Assembly (NCBI RefSeq): GCF_017599385.1
Contig: NZ_JAGFPK010000001.1
Coordinates: 622,177-686,176, forward strand
Length of the DNA stretch: 64,000 nucleotides
Origin: Ciceribacter sp. L1K22
GTDB lineage: Bacteria > Pseudomonadota > Alphaproteobacteria > Rhizobiales > Rhizobiaceae
Direction: 5' to 3'
The stretch's first letter is position 1. Each line of letters starts with the position of its first letter. Both the position numbers and the translations under genes were made by a program. Below the pieces are notes generated by a model that saw only the letters and a list, made by a program, of their open reading frames with translations, did not search any database and had not been told where the DNA came from. Shown here piece by piece: positions 33,744 through 44,176 of the stretch.

Positions 33744-34625
33744 ATGAAGCGTGTCCAGTTCGACTCGCGCTATCTTCCGTACCTGTTCCTGCTGCCCCAG
33801 TTCGCGATCATCTCGATCTTCTTCTACTGGCCGTCGGTTCAGGCGATCCAATCGTCCTTCTACATCGAAGACCCTTTCGGCTTCGGCTCGAGCTTTGTTG
33901 GCCTGAGCAACTACATGGATGCGTTCGCGTCCGCCGAATATCGACGGATCGCGCTTTTCACGATCGCCTATAGCGTGATCGTCACGATTCTCGTGCTGTC
34001 TGTCGGCCTCCTTCTTGCGCTCAAGGCGGATGCGGTGATCCGCGGTCAATCGACCTACAAGACGCTTCTGATCGTCGTTTACGCCATCGCCCCGCCGGTC
34101 GCCGGTCTGATCGGCATGATGTTCTTTGACCAGCATATCGGACCATTCGTGAAGTTCGTGGCGCTGTTCGGCTGGGACATGAAGATCGGCCTGAACTATT
34201 TCGACACCGCCTTCGCCATGGTGATGATCGCGGTCTGGAACCAGATTCCCTACAACTTCATCTTCTTCCTGTCGGGGCTCCAGGGCATACCCGCTTCCGT
34301 CCGCGAGGCAGCCGCGATCGACTGCAGATCCGGCACGCGCCGGTTCTGGACGATCATTTTCCCGCTGCTGATGCCGACGGCCTTCTTCCTTCTGGTCATC
34401 AACATGACCTATTCGCTGTTCGACACTTTCGGCGTCATCGATGTCATCGTGAAGGACAAGCCGGCCAACAATCCGATCACGCTCGTCTACAAGGTCTACA
34501 CCGACGGCTTCCGTGGCAACGATCTGGGCTCGTCCTCCGCCCAGTCGGTCATCCTGATGATTGTCGTTCTCGTGCTCACCATGATCCAGTTCCGCTTCAT
34601 CGAGCGGCGCGTCCACTACGGTTGA
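33744..34625 (+). CDS. ugpA: sn-Glycerol-3-phosphate ABC transporter permease UgpA
   Basis: 293 residues, six TM helices. LPYLFLLPQFAIISIFFYWP is the typical N-terminus. The cytoplasmic EAA loop (VREAAAIDCRSGTRRFWTI) contacts the ATPase. It forms the membrane channel with UgpE. The ATG at 33744 follows GAGGGG. The gene ends 7 bases before the ugpE start region. Confidence 0.95.
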   Translation: MKRVQFDSRYLPYLFLLPQFAIISIFFYWPSVQAIQSSFYIEDPFGFGSSFVGLSNYMDAFASAEYRRIALFTIAYSVIVTILVLSVGLLLALKADAVIRGQSTYKTLLIVVYAIAPPVAGLIGMMFFDQHIGPFVKFVALFGWDMKIGLNYFDTAFAMVMIAVWNQIPYNFIFFLSGLQGIPASVREAAAIDCRSGTRRFWTIIFPLLMPTAFFLLVINMTYSLFDTFGVIDVIVKDKPANNPITLVYKVYTDGFRGNDLGSSSAQSVILMIVVLVLTMIQFRFIERRVHYG

Positions 34626-34635
34626 GGGGCCGGTG

Positions 34636-35478
34636 ATGTATCGTACAAAGTTTTTCGACCACCTGATCCTCATCGCCGGAGTCGTTCTGATGCTCGGGCC
34701 GATCGTGGTCGCCTTCATGACCTCCACCCACACCGCCGCCGAAATCCACACGAAGGGTCTGATGCTGACGCCGGGCGACAACCTGACGGAGACCTACGGA
34801 AAGGTTCTCTTCAGCAGTGGCGGCTTTACGGGCCAAGTGACCGGCCTGACGATGGCAGCCAATTCGCTCATCCTCGGTTTGGGCTTTGCAGTCGGCAAGA
34901 TCGTGCTTTCGATGCTTGCGGCCTACGCCATAGTCTACTTTCGCTTTCGTTTCGCAACGCTGGCGTTCTGGCTGATCTTCACGACTCTGCTTCTGCCATT
35001 GGAGGTCCGGATCATGCCGACCTACAAGGTGATGAGCGACCTTGGCCTGCTCAACAGCTATACCGGCCTGATCCTCCCTTTGCTCGCGTCGGCGACGGGC
35101 ACCTTCTTCTTCCGGCAGTTCTTCAAGTCCGTGCCGGAGGAACTTCTGGAGGCTGCCCGCATCGATGGCGCGGGGCCGTTCAAGTTCCTGATCGACGTGC
35201 TGGTGCCGCTGTCGCGGACAATGATCGCGGCCGTTTTCATCATCATGTTCGTCTATGGCTGGAACCAGTATCTCTGGCCGATGCTGATGACCACGGACGA
35301 GAGCTTCTACACCCTCATGCGCGGCATCAAGCAGATCCTGCAGGTCTGGGTCGGTTCTCAAATCCCCGATTACAACGAGGCCTTCGCCATGGCTGTGCTC
35401 GCAATGCTGCCGCCGATCGTGGTGGTGGTGGTGTTCCAGAGCTGGTTCATCAAGGGCCTCACAGAAAGCGATAAATAG
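34636..35478 (+). CDS. ugpE: sn-Glycerol-3-phosphate ABC transporter permease UgpE
   Basis: 280 residues, six TM helices. [37 protein letters not shown] and the EAA loop [21 protein letters not shown] are standard UgpE. GAGGGG at 34624-34629 is 6 bases from the ATG at 34636; a GTG at 34633 just before it is less well spaced. ugpC follows after 14 bases. Confidence 0.95.
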   Translation: MYRTKFFDHLILIAGVVLMLGPIVVAFMTSTHTAAEIHTKGLMLTPGDNLTETYGKVLFSSGGFTGQVTGLTMAANSLILGLGFAVGKIVLSMLAAYAIVYFRFRFATLAFWLIFTTLLLPLEVRIMPTYKVMSDLGLLNSYTGLILPLLASATGTFFFRQFFKSVPEELLEAARIDGAGPFKFLIDVLVPLSRTMIAAVFIIMFVYGWNQYLWPMLMTTDESFYTLMRGIKQILQVWVGSQIPDYNEAFAMAVLAMLPPIVVVVVFQSWFIKGLTESDK

Positions 35479-35492
35479 GAAAGGGCGCTCCC

Positions 35493-36611
35493 ATGGCTTC
35501 CATAGACATCTCCAAGGTCTCGAAGGTCTATGACGGCGGCGTTCGCGCCGTGAAGGACATCGACATCTCGATCGCCGACGGCGAATTCATCGTGCTTGTG
35601 GGCCCATCCGGCTGCGGCAAGTCTACGCTGCTGCGCATGGTCGCGGGTCTAGAGAGCATCAGCGAGGGCACGGTCAGCATCGGCGATCGCGTCGTCAATC
35701 GCATCGACCCGGCAGATCGCGATATCGCCATGGTCTTCCAGAACTATGCGCTTTATCCGCACATGAGCGTTTACGACAATCTTGCCTACGGGCTGAAAAA
35801 CCGGAAAACGCCGAAGAGCGAAATCCACGCACGCGTACAAGAGGCCGCGAAGATGCTGGAGATCGAGAAATATCTCGATCGTAAGCCGCGTGCGTTGTCG
35901 GGCGGTCAGCGGCAGCGGGTCGCAATGGGCCGTGCAATCGTCCGAAAGCCGGCCGTTTTCCTCTTCGACGAGCCGCTGTCGAACCTTGATGCGAAGCTGC
36001 GCGTCACGATGCGCGGCGAAATCCGCAAGCTCCAGCGCCGGCTCGGCACCACCGCGATCTATGTCACGCATGATCAGCTGGAGGCCATGACGCTTGCCGA
36101 CCGGCTTGTGGTTTTGAACGGCGGACAGATCGAACAGATCGGCACGCCTCTCCAGGTCTATCATCGTCCGGCCTCGACCTTTGTGGCCGGCTTCATTGGC
36201 TCTCCGGCAATGAACCTGCTCAACGGACATGCGCACGGCTCGACAGTCTCGGTCGATGGGGTGGAACTCTCGCTTCCGGGACTTGAGGGATTGGAAGGTG
36301 AGGTGACCGTCGGCATTCGCGCGGAAGACCTGATGATCGATGCGGCTCCGGGCAATATCATGTTGCCGCTTGAGGTCGATCTGGTGGAGGAACTGGGTGC
36401 CAGTCGCCTTGTTCACGGCCTCCTGGGTGGCCAACCGCTCGCTGCGGTGCTGCCGATAGATGCCGAGATCACGGGGCGCATGGGGCTCGCTGTCGACCCG
36501 GCGCGCCTGCACTTCTTCGGCAAGGACGGTCGTCGCATCGATCGTGGCGACGCCAGCGTCGATATGAGCCGCGCCGTTCGCTCCACGCAACCGCTGATGC
36601 CAGCGCTCTAG
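35493..36611 (+). CDS. ugpC: sn-Glycerol-3-phosphate ABC transporter ATP-binding protein UgpC
   Basis: 372 residues. Walker [11 protein letters not shown]-loop [20 protein letters not shown], signature LSGGQRQR and Walker [14 protein letters not shown] are in the normal order within 1-240. The C-terminal TOBE/MalK-like regulatory domain (about 240-360) is present. It energises uptake through UgpA/UgpE. No ugpQ phosphodiesterase follows; the downstream gene is a cupin with its own spacing of 109 bases. Confidence 0.95.
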   Translation: MASIDISKVSKVYDGGVRAVKDIDISIADGEFIVLVGPSGCGKSTLLRMVAGLESISEGTVSIGDRVVNRIDPADRDIAMVFQNYALYPHMSVYDNLAYGLKNRKTPKSEIHARVQEAAKMLEIEKYLDRKPRALSGGQRQRVAMGRAIVRKPAVFLFDEPLSNLDAKLRVTMRGEIRKLQRRLGTTAIYVTHDQLEAMTLADRLVVLNGGQIEQIGTPLQVYHRPASTFVAGFIGSPAMNLLNGHAHGSTVSVDGVELSLPGLEGLEGEVTVGIRAEDLMIDAAPGNIMLPLEVDLVEELGASRLVHGLLGGQPLAAVLPIDAEITGRMGLAVDPARLHFFGKDGRRIDRGDASVDMSRAVRSTQPLMPAL

Positions 36612-36720
36612 GTCAGCTCCGTCTGACGGCCCGGATCGTTAAAATCCTACAGAAGGCATCGAGCCTTCCTTCACTCCTTTCGTGATAGTTTTTCACGGTT
36701 GAGCCAAGAGGGGAGAAACG

Positions 36721-37221
36721 ATGGCTGTAAAGCTTTTGCTGGCGGGTATGGCAGGGGTGATGGCGGCAGGTTACGGTCGCATGCCGGTTGGCGGATCACC
36801 ACCGTTGGTCACCGCGAATAGTCACGAGATGCATCTTGAGCCTGATCCGATCAATCCCGACTGGATCATTCGGGGAACGCCGGTCGCTCGTATGTCGCGA
36901 CATTCCGAGAGCGAGGACAAGGCTGGCTGGACGGCGCTTTGGGATTGCACCGCAGGCGAGTTTCGCTGGTATTTCGGTTGGGACGAGACGGTTGTCATCC
37001 AGGAAGGCGAAGTTCTTGTCACAGCGGAAGACGGCACCCAGCGCCTCCTGCGTGCCGGCGACATAGCCTATTTCCGCGGCCGGACATGGGCCACCTGGCG
37101 TATCGATAACTACGTGCGGAAGGTTGCCTTCCTGCGGCGACCAATGCCGGCGGCCATAGCCGCGCTCTTCCGTCTCCGCGACGCCCTGCGCTCTGGTGGC
37201 CCTGCCACAATCGGTGGCTGA
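36721..37221 (+). CDS. Cupin domain protein (DUF861 type)
   Basis: 166 residues. A short hydrophobic N-terminal stretch (about 3-17) precedes a single cupin barrel: GEFRWYFGWDETVVIQEGEVLV, then GDIAYFRGRTWATWRID. This matches the cupin_3/DUF861 family. The metal-binding His pattern is not complete, so it may not be an enzyme. The stretch between ugpC and this gene (36612-36720) contains a small 6-base hairpin and no clear promoter. The role is unknown. Confidence 0.75.
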   Translation: MAVKLLLAGMAGVMAAGYGRMPVGGSPPLVTANSHEMHLEPDPINPDWIIRGTPVARMSRHSESEDKAGWTALWDCTAGEFRWYFGWDETVVIQEGEVLVTAEDGTQRLLRAGDIAYFRGRTWATWRIDNYVRKVAFLRRPMPAAIAALFRLRDALRSGGPATIGG

Positions 37222-37318
37222 GGCGCTTCGGCAACGGCCTGGCGAAAGAACGGCCGCTGCCGTTGCCATCACACGGAAGCCATCCTAAATCAGGGTGGCT
37301 TTCAACGAGGGGCGGCGC

Positions 37319-38278
37319 ATGGCCAAGATCAAAAACGTGGCGGTCCAGATGGACCATGTCTCCGGCATCAATATAGCGGGGGATTCCACCTTCGCCATGA
37401 GCCTTGAGGCTCAGGCTCGCGGCTACCGGCTGTTTCATTACACGCCGGATCGCCTGTCGATGCGCGATGGCAAGGTGTACGCCACCGCCGAGCCCATGGA
37501 GTTGCAGGACGAGAAGGGCAATCATTTTACTCTGGGTGAGCCTGAACGAGTCGATCTTTCGACCATGGACGTCGTCCTGCTCCGCCAAGACCCGCCCTTC
37601 GACATGGCCTACATTACCTCCACTCATATGCTGGAACGCCTTCAACCGAAGACGCTGGTTGTCAACGATCCTGCATGGGTGCGGAATTCTCCGGAGAAAA
37701 TCTTCGTCACCGAGTTTGCTGACCTCATGCCGGCAACGCTGATTACCCGTGATCCAGCAGAGATCGCGCGCTTCCGCCAGGAGATGGGCGACATCATCTT
37801 GAAGCCGCTCTACGGCAATGGCGGTGCGGGTGTGTTCCACTCGACACGGGATGACCGCAACTTTTCATCCCTGATGGAAATGTTCCACCAGATGTTCCGC
37901 GAGCCCTTTATCGCTCAGGCTTATCTGCCTGCGGTGCGCAAGGGGGACAAGCGCATTATCCTTGTGGACGGGGAGCCGGTCGGAGCGATCAATCGCGTTC
38001 CTGCCGAACATGATAGCCGATCGAATATGCATGTTGGTGGCAGGGCGGAGGCCACAGAGCTAACGGCGCGGGAAAAGGAAATCTGCAGCCGCATTGGCCC
38101 GGCGCTTCGCGAGCGAGGCTTCCTTCTGGTCGGTATCGACGTCATTGGCGACTATATGACCGAGATCAATGTGACGTCCCCCACTGGAATTCGTGAGGTG
38201 AAGAAGTTCGGTGGGGCGGATATCGCAGCGCTTCTTTGGGATGCCATCGATCGCAGGCACAATCGTCCGCCCGCATAA
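37319..38278 (+). CDS. gshB: Glutathione synthetase
   Basis: 319 residues, ATP-grasp enzyme. [58 protein letters not shown] and [14 protein letters not shown] match bacterial GshB throughout. It joins gamma-glutamylcysteine and glycine. The ATG at 37319 follows GAGGGGCGG; a GTG at 37295 would give a non-family extension. It is a single gene between the cupin and comM. Confidence 0.96.
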   Translation: MAKIKNVAVQMDHVSGINIAGDSTFAMSLEAQARGYRLFHYTPDRLSMRDGKVYATAEPMELQDEKGNHFTLGEPERVDLSTMDVVLLRQDPPFDMAYITSTHMLERLQPKTLVVNDPAWVRNSPEKIFVTEFADLMPATLITRDPAEIARFRQEMGDIILKPLYGNGGAGVFHSTRDDRNFSSLMEMFHQMFREPFIAQAYLPAVRKGDKRIILVDGEPVGAINRVPAEHDSRSNMHVGGRAEATELTAREKEICSRIGPALRERGFLLVGIDVIGDYMTEINVTSPTGIREVKKFGGADIAALLWDAIDRRHNRPPA

Positions 38279-38438
38279 CCTGATCCGCTTTCGTTCTGCA
38301 TTTACAACCGGTTGCAACCGGGCGGCGATTTTCTCGCGCTTTGTTCGCTGAATGTTCTTGTCTGTCGGCGAGAGTCGTGCCAATCTCTCATTGCACGCGA
38401 TGGATGTAGGGTGCGTGCGGGGACCGAGGGGGCAGGCG

Positions 38439-39971
38439 ATGGTAGCTCGTGTCAGCACGGTGGCGTTTCAGGGCATTGAAGGCGTTCCGGTGGAAGTCCA
38501 GGTGATGGTGGCGCCGGGAAAGATCAACATGCATATCGTCGGGCTTCCCGATAAGGCGGTGGCCGAAAGCCGCGAGCGTGTGCAGGCGGCCCTGCACGCC
38601 TCGGGACTTGCTTTGCCCGCCAAAAAAGTGACGATCAATCTGGCGCCGGCAGACCTCCCGAAAGAGGGATCCCATTTCGATCTGCCGATCGCGCTAGGAT
38701 TGATGGCGGCTCTTGGTGCGATCCCGGCGGACGCTCTGGGCGGCTATGTCGTCATCGGTGAGCTCAACCTTGATGGCACGATAGCCCCCGTTGCAGGTGC
38801 ATTGCCGGCGGCGATCGCCGCCAACGCCATGGACAAAGGTCTGATCTGCCCGGCCGAAAGCGGACCCGAGGCAGCCTGGGCCGGTTCTGACATCGACATT
38901 CTCGCACCGCGCAGCCTGATTGGCCTTGCCAACCATTTTCGTGGAACACAGGTTCTGTCGCGACCGGAGCCGGCGGTAAGGACCAGCCCCGCCAACTTGC
39001 CTGACCTCGCTGACATCAAGGGTCAGGAAAGCGCAAAGCGCGCTCTGGAAGTCGCGGCGGCCGGAGGACATAACCTTTTGATGGTGGGACCGCCAGGTTC
39101 GGGGAAATCCATGTTGGCGGCGCGCCTGCCATCGATCCTCCCGCCGCTGTCGCCCGCGGAGCTGCTCGAGGTATCGATGGTGCACTCGATCGCCGGGCAG
39201 TTGTCGGGCGGCAAGCTTTCTGACCGAAGACCCTTCAGGACGCCGCACCATTCCGCCACCATGGCGGCGCTTGTCGGCGGCGGCCTACGGGCAAAGCCGG
39301 GCGAGGCATCGCTGGCCCATCACGGCATTCTTTTCCTCGACGAGTTTCCGGAATTCACGCCGCAAGTGCTGGACGCGCTTCGACAGCCCCTGGAGACCGG
39401 CGAATGCGTGATCGCCAGAGCCAATCACCGCGTCAGCTATCCGGCGGGATTCCAGTTGGTGGCAGCCATGAACCCCTGCCGATGCGGCATGGCTGGCGAA
39501 CCTGGCCATACCTGCGCTAGGGGACCTCGCTGTCAGTCGGACTATCAGGCGCGCATCTCCGGACCGTTGATGGACCGCATCGACATCCGCATCGACGTGC
39601 CGGCCGTCTCGGCCGCCGATCTCATCAGGCCGAAGCCGGCGGAGCCGAGCGCCGACGTCGCACGTCGGGTGGCCACGGCGCGTGAGCGTCAACGCGAGCG
39701 GTATTCCGTCGCCGGTGCCTCCACCGTGCTTGTCAATGCAAAGGCGTCTACCGCGCAGATTGAGAAGCTGGCGGAAATTGACACGGGAGGTCTTCAGTTA
39801 TTGAGGGATGCGGCCGAGAAATTCCAGTTCTCCGCACGCGGGTATCATCGGGTGCTGAAAGTGGCGCGAACGCTCGCGGATCTGGACGGCTCGGATAAGC
39901 TGGGGCGGATTCATCTGGCCGAGGCGATTTCCTATCGTATCCCGGCCGAAAGGCTCGTCGCCGCAGCCTGA
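38439..39971 (+). CDS. comM: YifB/ComM family Mg chelatase-like AAA ATPase
   Basis: 510 residues. MVARVSTVAFQGIEGVPVEVQVMVAPG and IVGLPDKAVAESRERV form the N-terminal domain. LLMVGPPGSGKSMLAARLPSILPPLS is Walker A; FLDEFPEF is Walker B. A cysteine-containing loop (NPCRCG with CARGPRCQSDYQ) and the Mg-chelatase-like C-terminus are normal for ComM. The family is a helicase promoting branch migration during integration of transforming DNA. The start at 38439 has a GAGGGGGCAGG ribosome site; longer in-frame ATGs do not match the family. Confidence 0.93.
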   Translation: MVARVSTVAFQGIEGVPVEVQVMVAPGKINMHIVGLPDKAVAESRERVQAALHASGLALPAKKVTINLAPADLPKEGSHFDLPIALGLMAALGAIPADALGGYVVIGELNLDGTIAPVAGALPAAIAANAMDKGLICPAESGPEAAWAGSDIDILAPRSLIGLANHFRGTQVLSRPEPAVRTSPANLPDLADIKGQESAKRALEVAAAGGHNLLMVGPPGSGKSMLAARLPSILPPLSPAELLEVSMVHSIAGQLSGGKLSDRRPFRTPHHSATMAALVGGGLRAKPGEASLAHHGILFLDEFPEFTPQVLDALRQPLETGECVIARANHRVSYPAGFQLVAAMNPCRCGMAGEPGHTCARGPRCQSDYQARISGPLMDRIDIRIDVPAVSAADLIRPKPAEPSADVARRVATARERQRERYSVAGASTVLVNAKASTAQIEKLAEIDTGGLQLLRDAAEKFQFSARGYHRVLKVARTLADLDGSDKLGRIHLAEAISYRIPAERLVAAA

Positions 39972-40000
39972 CGTGAGTACATTTCGTCCCGCGCCGATCT

Positions 40001-41044
40001 TCAACTGGCTTTGTCGGTGCCCAGCATGTCGAGCGGCAGTGTCAGGCGAACGGTGACGCCACTGGGCGGGAAAGCGATTTCTGTCCGTCCCCGAACGCCC
40101 GCGACAACCCGTTGAATGAGAGTGGAGCCGAAACCACCTGTTCCAGATTGCGGCGCGATCGGCACGGGTCCGCCTGTCTCCAACCACTCGATGACAAGCT
40201 GACCCGTCTGGTCATCGGAGGCATCGAGCACATGCCACTTCAGGGCGAGATGGCCGTCGTTAACGCTGAGCGCGCCATACTTCGCGGCGTTCGTTCCCAA
40301 TTCGTGCAGGATCAGACTCAGGATGACAACGGTCTGGCCGCCGACCGGGACCCTTGGACCGGAAGCGGAAAAACGCGACGTACCGACCACCGCAAACGGC
40401 TCCAGCGCCTGGAAGATAACGCTCTGCAACGAGGCATCCTCGCCTTCGCGAAGGCCGCGCAGCAGGAGGTTCGACCGCCCTAGCGCGTTCAGGCGCTCGC
40501 GCAGGCGCGCCGCCAGTTCCTCGGCGCTCGATGCGTGTTTAAGCGACAGGCTGATGATCGCGTTGATGGTGGCGAAGATGTTCTTGAGCCGGTGATCGAG
40601 CTCCTGCGCCATCACCTCCTGGCGGTCGGCGAGCCGCTGGATCTCCTCCCGCGCATCGATTTCGACACGATAGGCGCGCATCACCAGATAGATCAGGGTC
40701 AGATCGGTGACGATGACGAAAAGATAGAGCCCCATTGCAAGAAGTGTACCGGCTGATACGTCGAAGCGACCGGGACTTATGAAGAAATACCAGGCCGATA
40801 TCCCGGAGAGGACCGCCACCAGCAGTCCCTGGCGAACGCCGAATACGAACCCGCAGATAACGACGGCGGGAAAGAACGTGAGGAAAGGAAAGCCGACGGG
40901 TAGGACCGGGTCGAACCAGTGTCGCACGGCGAGGGCAATACCGAAAACCACGAGGCTCGCGACGTATGTCAGGATCGTGCCGGTTTTCGACAACCGGTTC
41001 TGAACGGAGGCAAAGGCCGGCAAGGAATAGAGAAAAGCGCGCAT
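40001..41044 (-). CDS. Membrane HWE histidine kinase, orphan (DUF4118-like)
   Basis: 347 residues. Four hydrophobic segments (about 22-41, 54-70, 72-90, 103-123), as in DUF4118 sensors, are followed by an HWE core: His151 in QELDHRLKN, N box LHELGTNAAKYGALS and VIEWLETGG with W-x-E. The glycine box is GTGGFGSTLIQR. No receiver gene is near, so it probably phosphorylates a free receiver elsewhere, possibly PhyR. The ATG at 41044 has GAGG 5 bases upstream and is preferred to a TTG at 41065. Confidence 0.85.
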   Translation of the reverse strand: MRAFLYSLPAFASVQNRLSKTGTILTYVASLVVFGIALAVRHWFDPVLPVGFPFLTFFPAVVICGFVFGVRQGLLVAVLSGISAWYFFISPGRFDVSAGTLLAMGLYLFVIVTDLTLIYLVMRAYRVEIDAREEIQRLADRQEVMAQELDHRLKNIFATINAIISLSLKHASSAEELAARLRERLNALGRSNLLLRGLREGEDASLQSVIFQALEPFAVVGTSRFSASGPRVPVGGQTVVILSLILHELGTNAAKYGALSVNDGHLALKWHVLDASDDQTGQLVIEWLETGGPVPIAPQSGTGGFGSTLIQRVVAGVRGRTEIAFPPSGVTVRLTLPLDMLGTDKAS

Positions 41045-41157
41045 GGCCTCGGAGATACGTATCAACTATCGAAGAACAGTGTAATTACCCGACACCCCCT
41101 TGAACCGCAATGCACTGCCGAAAGGGCGGGAAACAGGTTCCCGCCCCTTGCCGCTTG

Positions 41158-42126
41158 TCAGTCGCCGAGGCCTGCGAACAGTGCCGTGGACAGGTAACGT
41201 TCAGCGAAGGAGGGAATGATGACCACGATCGACTTGCCGGCGTTCTCCTCCCGCTGCCCAACCCGGATCGCCGCAGTCAGCGCTGCTCCCGATGAAATGC
41301 CGACCGGAACACCTTCAAGGCGGGCGACCAGTCTCGCGGCTTCGAACGCCTCGTCATTCGTGACGGTGACGACCTCGTCATAGACTTTGGTGTCGAGAAT
41401 GGCGGGCGCGAAACCTGCGCCGATACCCTGGATCTTGTGCGGCCCCGGATTGCCGCCGGACAACACCGCACTGTCTGCCGGCTCAACGGCAACGACCTTG
41501 ATGGACGGCTTCCTGGCCTTTAGAACCTGGCCTGTACCGGTAATCGTTCCACCTGTCCCGATACCGGAGACCAGAATGTCGATCGCGCCGTCCGTGTCGT
41601 TCCAGATCTCTTCCGCGGTCGTCTTGCGGTGGATCTCAGGGTTGGCCGGGTTCTCGAACTGTTGCGGGATAACGGCGTCCGGTGTGGTCTCGGCCAGTTC
41701 CTGAGCCTTGGCGATCGCTCCCTTCATGCCCTTCGGCCCTTCGGTCAGAACCAGTTCCGCGCCGAGCAGCGCGAGCATCTTGCGACGTTCCATCGACATC
41801 GTCTCCGGCATCGTCAGGATCAGTCGATATCCCTTGGCCGCTGCAGCGAAGGCAAGCGCGATGCCCGTATTGCCGGAGGTCGGTTCGATAAGCGTCGTCT
41901 TGCCGGGCGATATCTTGCCCTGCGCCTCCAGGCTCTCCAGCATCGCGACCCCGATCCGGTCCTTCACCGAGGCGATCGGGTTGAAGAATTCCAGCTTTGC
42001 CAGCAGGTGGGCCTTGACGCCCTTCTCCCGCGCAAGCTTGTCCAACCTGACAATCGGTGTGTCGCCGATCGTTTCGGTGATCGAGGAATAAATCCTGCCC
42101 CTGCCGGGCTTTCTGGCTTCGCTCAT
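41158..42126 (-). CDS. cysK: Cysteine synthase A (O-acetylserine sulfhydrylase)
   Basis: 322 residues, PLP fold type II. The catalytic Lys is in [21 protein letters not shown] binds substrate and [13 protein letters not shown] holds the PLP phosphate. It forms cysteine from O-acetylserine and sulfide. The start at 42126 follows AGGGAGAAACATC. It is preceded by a LysE-type exporter on the same strand; LysE-family proteins can export cysteine derivatives, so a functional link is possible. Confidence 0.95.
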   Translation of the reverse strand: MSEARKPGRGRIYSSITETIGDTPIVRLDKLAREKGVKAHLLAKLEFFNPIASVKDRIGVAMLESLEAQGKISPGKTTLIEPTSGNTGIALAFAAAAKGYRLILTMPETMSMERRKMLALLGAELVLTEGPKGMKGAIAKAQELAETTPDAVIPQQFENPANPEIHRKTTAEEIWNDTDGAIDILVSGIGTGGTITGTGQVLKARKPSIKVVAVEPADSAVLSGGNPGPHKIQGIGAGFAPAILDTKVYDEVVTVTNDEAFEAARLVARLEGVPVGISSGAALTAAIRVGQREENAGKSIVVIIPSFAERYLSTALFAGLGD

Positions 42127-42229
42127 GATGTTTCTCCCTGTCTGCCGTTTCGAGAGAACATAGGTGTAAACGGCGATTGTCGCCAGAACTCTGGTACCAG
42201 CCTTCAAGAGTAGGACGGAAAATGTTTGC

Positions 42230-42847
42230 TCAGGCAGCCTTTGCCGCGATGTAGGCTGCTGTCCCCGCAAGAATGCCCGCGGCTGATCGGTTCAGCGCCT
42301 GGAGTGCCGAAGGTCGTTTCAGCAACCCGCGAGCCTGAGCAGCGAGCAGAATATAGGGAAGCAAAACGGACATCAGGACGATGAAGGTTAGTCCGACGAG
42401 CATGACGCAATCCGCGGGCCCGATCGCTTCCAACGGCAAGAGCGTCGGCACGAGCGCGACGTAGAACAACATGGTTTTCGGGTTGCCGAGGGTTACCAGG
42501 AGCCCGGACAGAAAGGACATCCAAGGGTTCGTCGCGCGTTCCGCCTTGATATCCTGCGGCAAAAGGCCGGCGGTCCAGAGCTTCCATGCGATATAGACGA
42601 GGTAGAGAACGCCAAGAAATTTGATGATGACGAAGGGGAGTACGAACGTCTTCGCGACAAGGGCAAGCCCCAGGATTACGGCGGTGAGGTAGATCAGGTC
42701 GCCGAGAATGAGGCCCAAGCCCATGAAGAAGGTAGGCCGAAAGCCTGAACCAAGCGCGCGTGCCACGATCGCGGTCATCCCGGGTCCCGGGATGGCTGCC
42801 GCGATGAACAATGCCCCGCAATAGGCGACAATCGTGGTCAACGTCAT
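42230..42847 (-). CDS. LysE family amino-acid exporter, copy 1
   Basis: 205 residues, six TM helices. [18 protein letters not shown] and [17 protein letters not shown] are RhtB/LysE hallmarks. It likely effluxes an amino acid or derivative at the inner membrane. It lies upstream of cysK on the same strand (103-base gap) and is divergent from a second LysE gene; the two share the 127-base region 42848-42974. Confidence 0.9.
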   Translation of the reverse strand: MTLTTIVAYCGALFIAAAIPGPGMTAIVARALGSGFRPTFFMGLGLILGDLIYLTAVILGLALVAKTFVLPFVIIKFLGVLYLVYIAWKLWTAGLLPQDIKAERATNPWMSFLSGLLVTLGNPKTMLFYVALVPTLLPLEAIGPADCVMLVGLTFIVLMSVLLPYILLAAQARGLLKRPSALQALNRSAAGILAGTAAYIAAKAA

Positions 42848-42974
42848 GGTGATGCTCCTCTCTCACGGCGTTCCTAAAACGCCTTACGGAAACTTGCAAC
42901 GGTGACAACTTCGCCCGTTGCGGGGGAGAGAGCAAACGCCGTCTATTCGGCCGACGCTCCTATCGGGTCTTTAC

Positions 42975-43607
42975 ATGCCAAGTTTTCCGACTTTTCTCGC
43001 CTTCGGCCTCATCTGTCTCGGCATGGTGCTGACACCGGGGCCCAACATGATCTATCTGGTCTCTCGTTCGATTTGTCAGGGATCGCTGGCAGGGCTTATC
43101 TCGCTTGGGGGCGTGGCGCTCGGCTTTGTCGTCTACATGCTGTCATCGGCGGTCGGGATCACCGTTCTCCTGCTCGCGGTACCGCTTGCCTTCGAAGCGC
43201 TGAAGATCGCGGGTGCGCTCTACCTGGGTTGGCTGGCGTGGCAGGTTTTGAAGCCTGGCGGACGCTCGCCCTTTCAGGTGCGGGACTTACGAAAGGACCC
43301 GCCGCGCCGCTTGTTCGTCATGGGTCTGGTTACCAGCCTGCTGAACCCGAAGGTGGCAGTTCTTTATCTGTCCTTGCTGCCGCAGTTCCTCGATCCGTCG
43401 CGCGGTAGCGTCTTCCTGCAGTCCATCGTGCTAGGCTTCACCCAGATCACCATCAGCGTGTCCGTGAATGCCACCATTGCCGCCATGGCCGGAAGGATCG
43501 CGATTTTCCTCGCGCGGCATCTGTTCTGGATCGTGATCCAGCGATGGTTGATGGGCACGGTTCTCGCTGGTCTTGCCTTGCGGATGGCGCTGGAGGTTCG
43601 GCGCTAA
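42975..43607 (+). CDS. LysE family amino-acid exporter, copy 2
   Basis: 210 residues, six TM helices. MVLTPGPNMIYLVSRSI, LLNPKVAVLYLSLLPQFLD and ALYLGWLAWQVL are the family signature. It is clearly related to the divergent LysE gene but not a recent duplicate. The ATG at 42975 begins a normal N-terminus; upstream in-frame sequence overlaps the probable promoter. It is convergent with dut, with only 11 bases between the stops. Confidence 0.9.
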   Translation: MPSFPTFLAFGLICLGMVLTPGPNMIYLVSRSICQGSLAGLISLGGVALGFVVYMLSSAVGITVLLLAVPLAFEALKIAGALYLGWLAWQVLKPGGRSPFQVRDLRKDPPRRLFVMGLVTSLLNPKVAVLYLSLLPQFLDPSRGSVFLQSIVLGFTQITISVSVNATIAAMAGRIAIFLARHLFWIVIQRWLMGTVLAGLALRMALEVRR

Positions 43608-43618
43608 GGCAGTTTTCT

Positions 43619-44092
43619 TCAGGCTGTGCCGGTTGAGCCAAAGCCGCCTGCGCCTCGCACAGTCTCGGTCGCCGAAGTAACCTCGCTGACGGCCGCCTGA
43701 ACGACAGGCGCGATCACCATCTGGGCAATCCGCATGCCTCTGATGACAGTGAAGTCCTCGTCTCCGAGGTTCACCAGCAGAACCTTTACTTCCCCACGAT
43801 AGTCGCTGTCGATCGTACCCGGCGTGTTGAGACAGGTTATGCCGTTCTTGAAGGCGAGGCCCGAGCGCGGCCTGATCTGTATCTCATAACCCGCCGGTAT
43901 CTCGAAGACGAAGCCACTCGGCACCAGGGCGCGCTTGCCAGGAGCGATCACCAACGGCTCTCCGTCCGGCACCGCGGCGCGAACGTCCATGCCGGCAGCG
44001 CCCGCTGTTTCGTAAGACGGAAGATCCAGTCCCGCGCCGTGGGGCAGCCGGACGAGTTTCAGGGTGGGGCGAACGTCATGTTGAATGCTCAT
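43619..44092 (-). CDS. dut: dUTP diphosphatase
   Basis: 157 residues, trimeric dUTPase. All five motifs are present: [32 protein letters not shown] (catalytic Asp), RIAQMVI and the C-terminal [10 protein letters not shown]. It hydrolyses dUTP to dUMP. It stands alone here; it is 9 kb from coaBC, with which it is often linked in rhizobia. It is divergent from prfC. Confidence 0.97.
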   Translation of the reverse strand: MSIQHDVRPTLKLVRLPHGAGLDLPSYETAGAAGMDVRAAVPDGEPLVIAPGKRALVPSGFVFEIPAGYEIQIRPRSGLAFKNGITCLNTPGTIDSDYRGEVKVLLVNLGDEDFTVIRGMRIAQMVIAPVVQAAVSEVTSATETVRGAGGFGSTGTA

Positions 44093-44176
44093 GATGCCAT
44101 GTTCCCGGTCGGGTTCGTCGAGGTCAATTGCAATAAGACCGTTTAGTCGCTAGATAGCCGGCAACTCACAGGATTC

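Noticed and set aside
32298-34781. Very long open frame (827 codons) on the minus strand opposite ugpB and ugpA
   Set aside because: It lies wholly against two clear family members, has low-complexity charged composition typical of GC-rich antisense frames, and no recognisable domain or ribosome site.
36652-36668. Small hairpin after ugpC as an intrinsic terminator
   Set aside because: Only 6 base pairs and no T-run follow; too weak to call.
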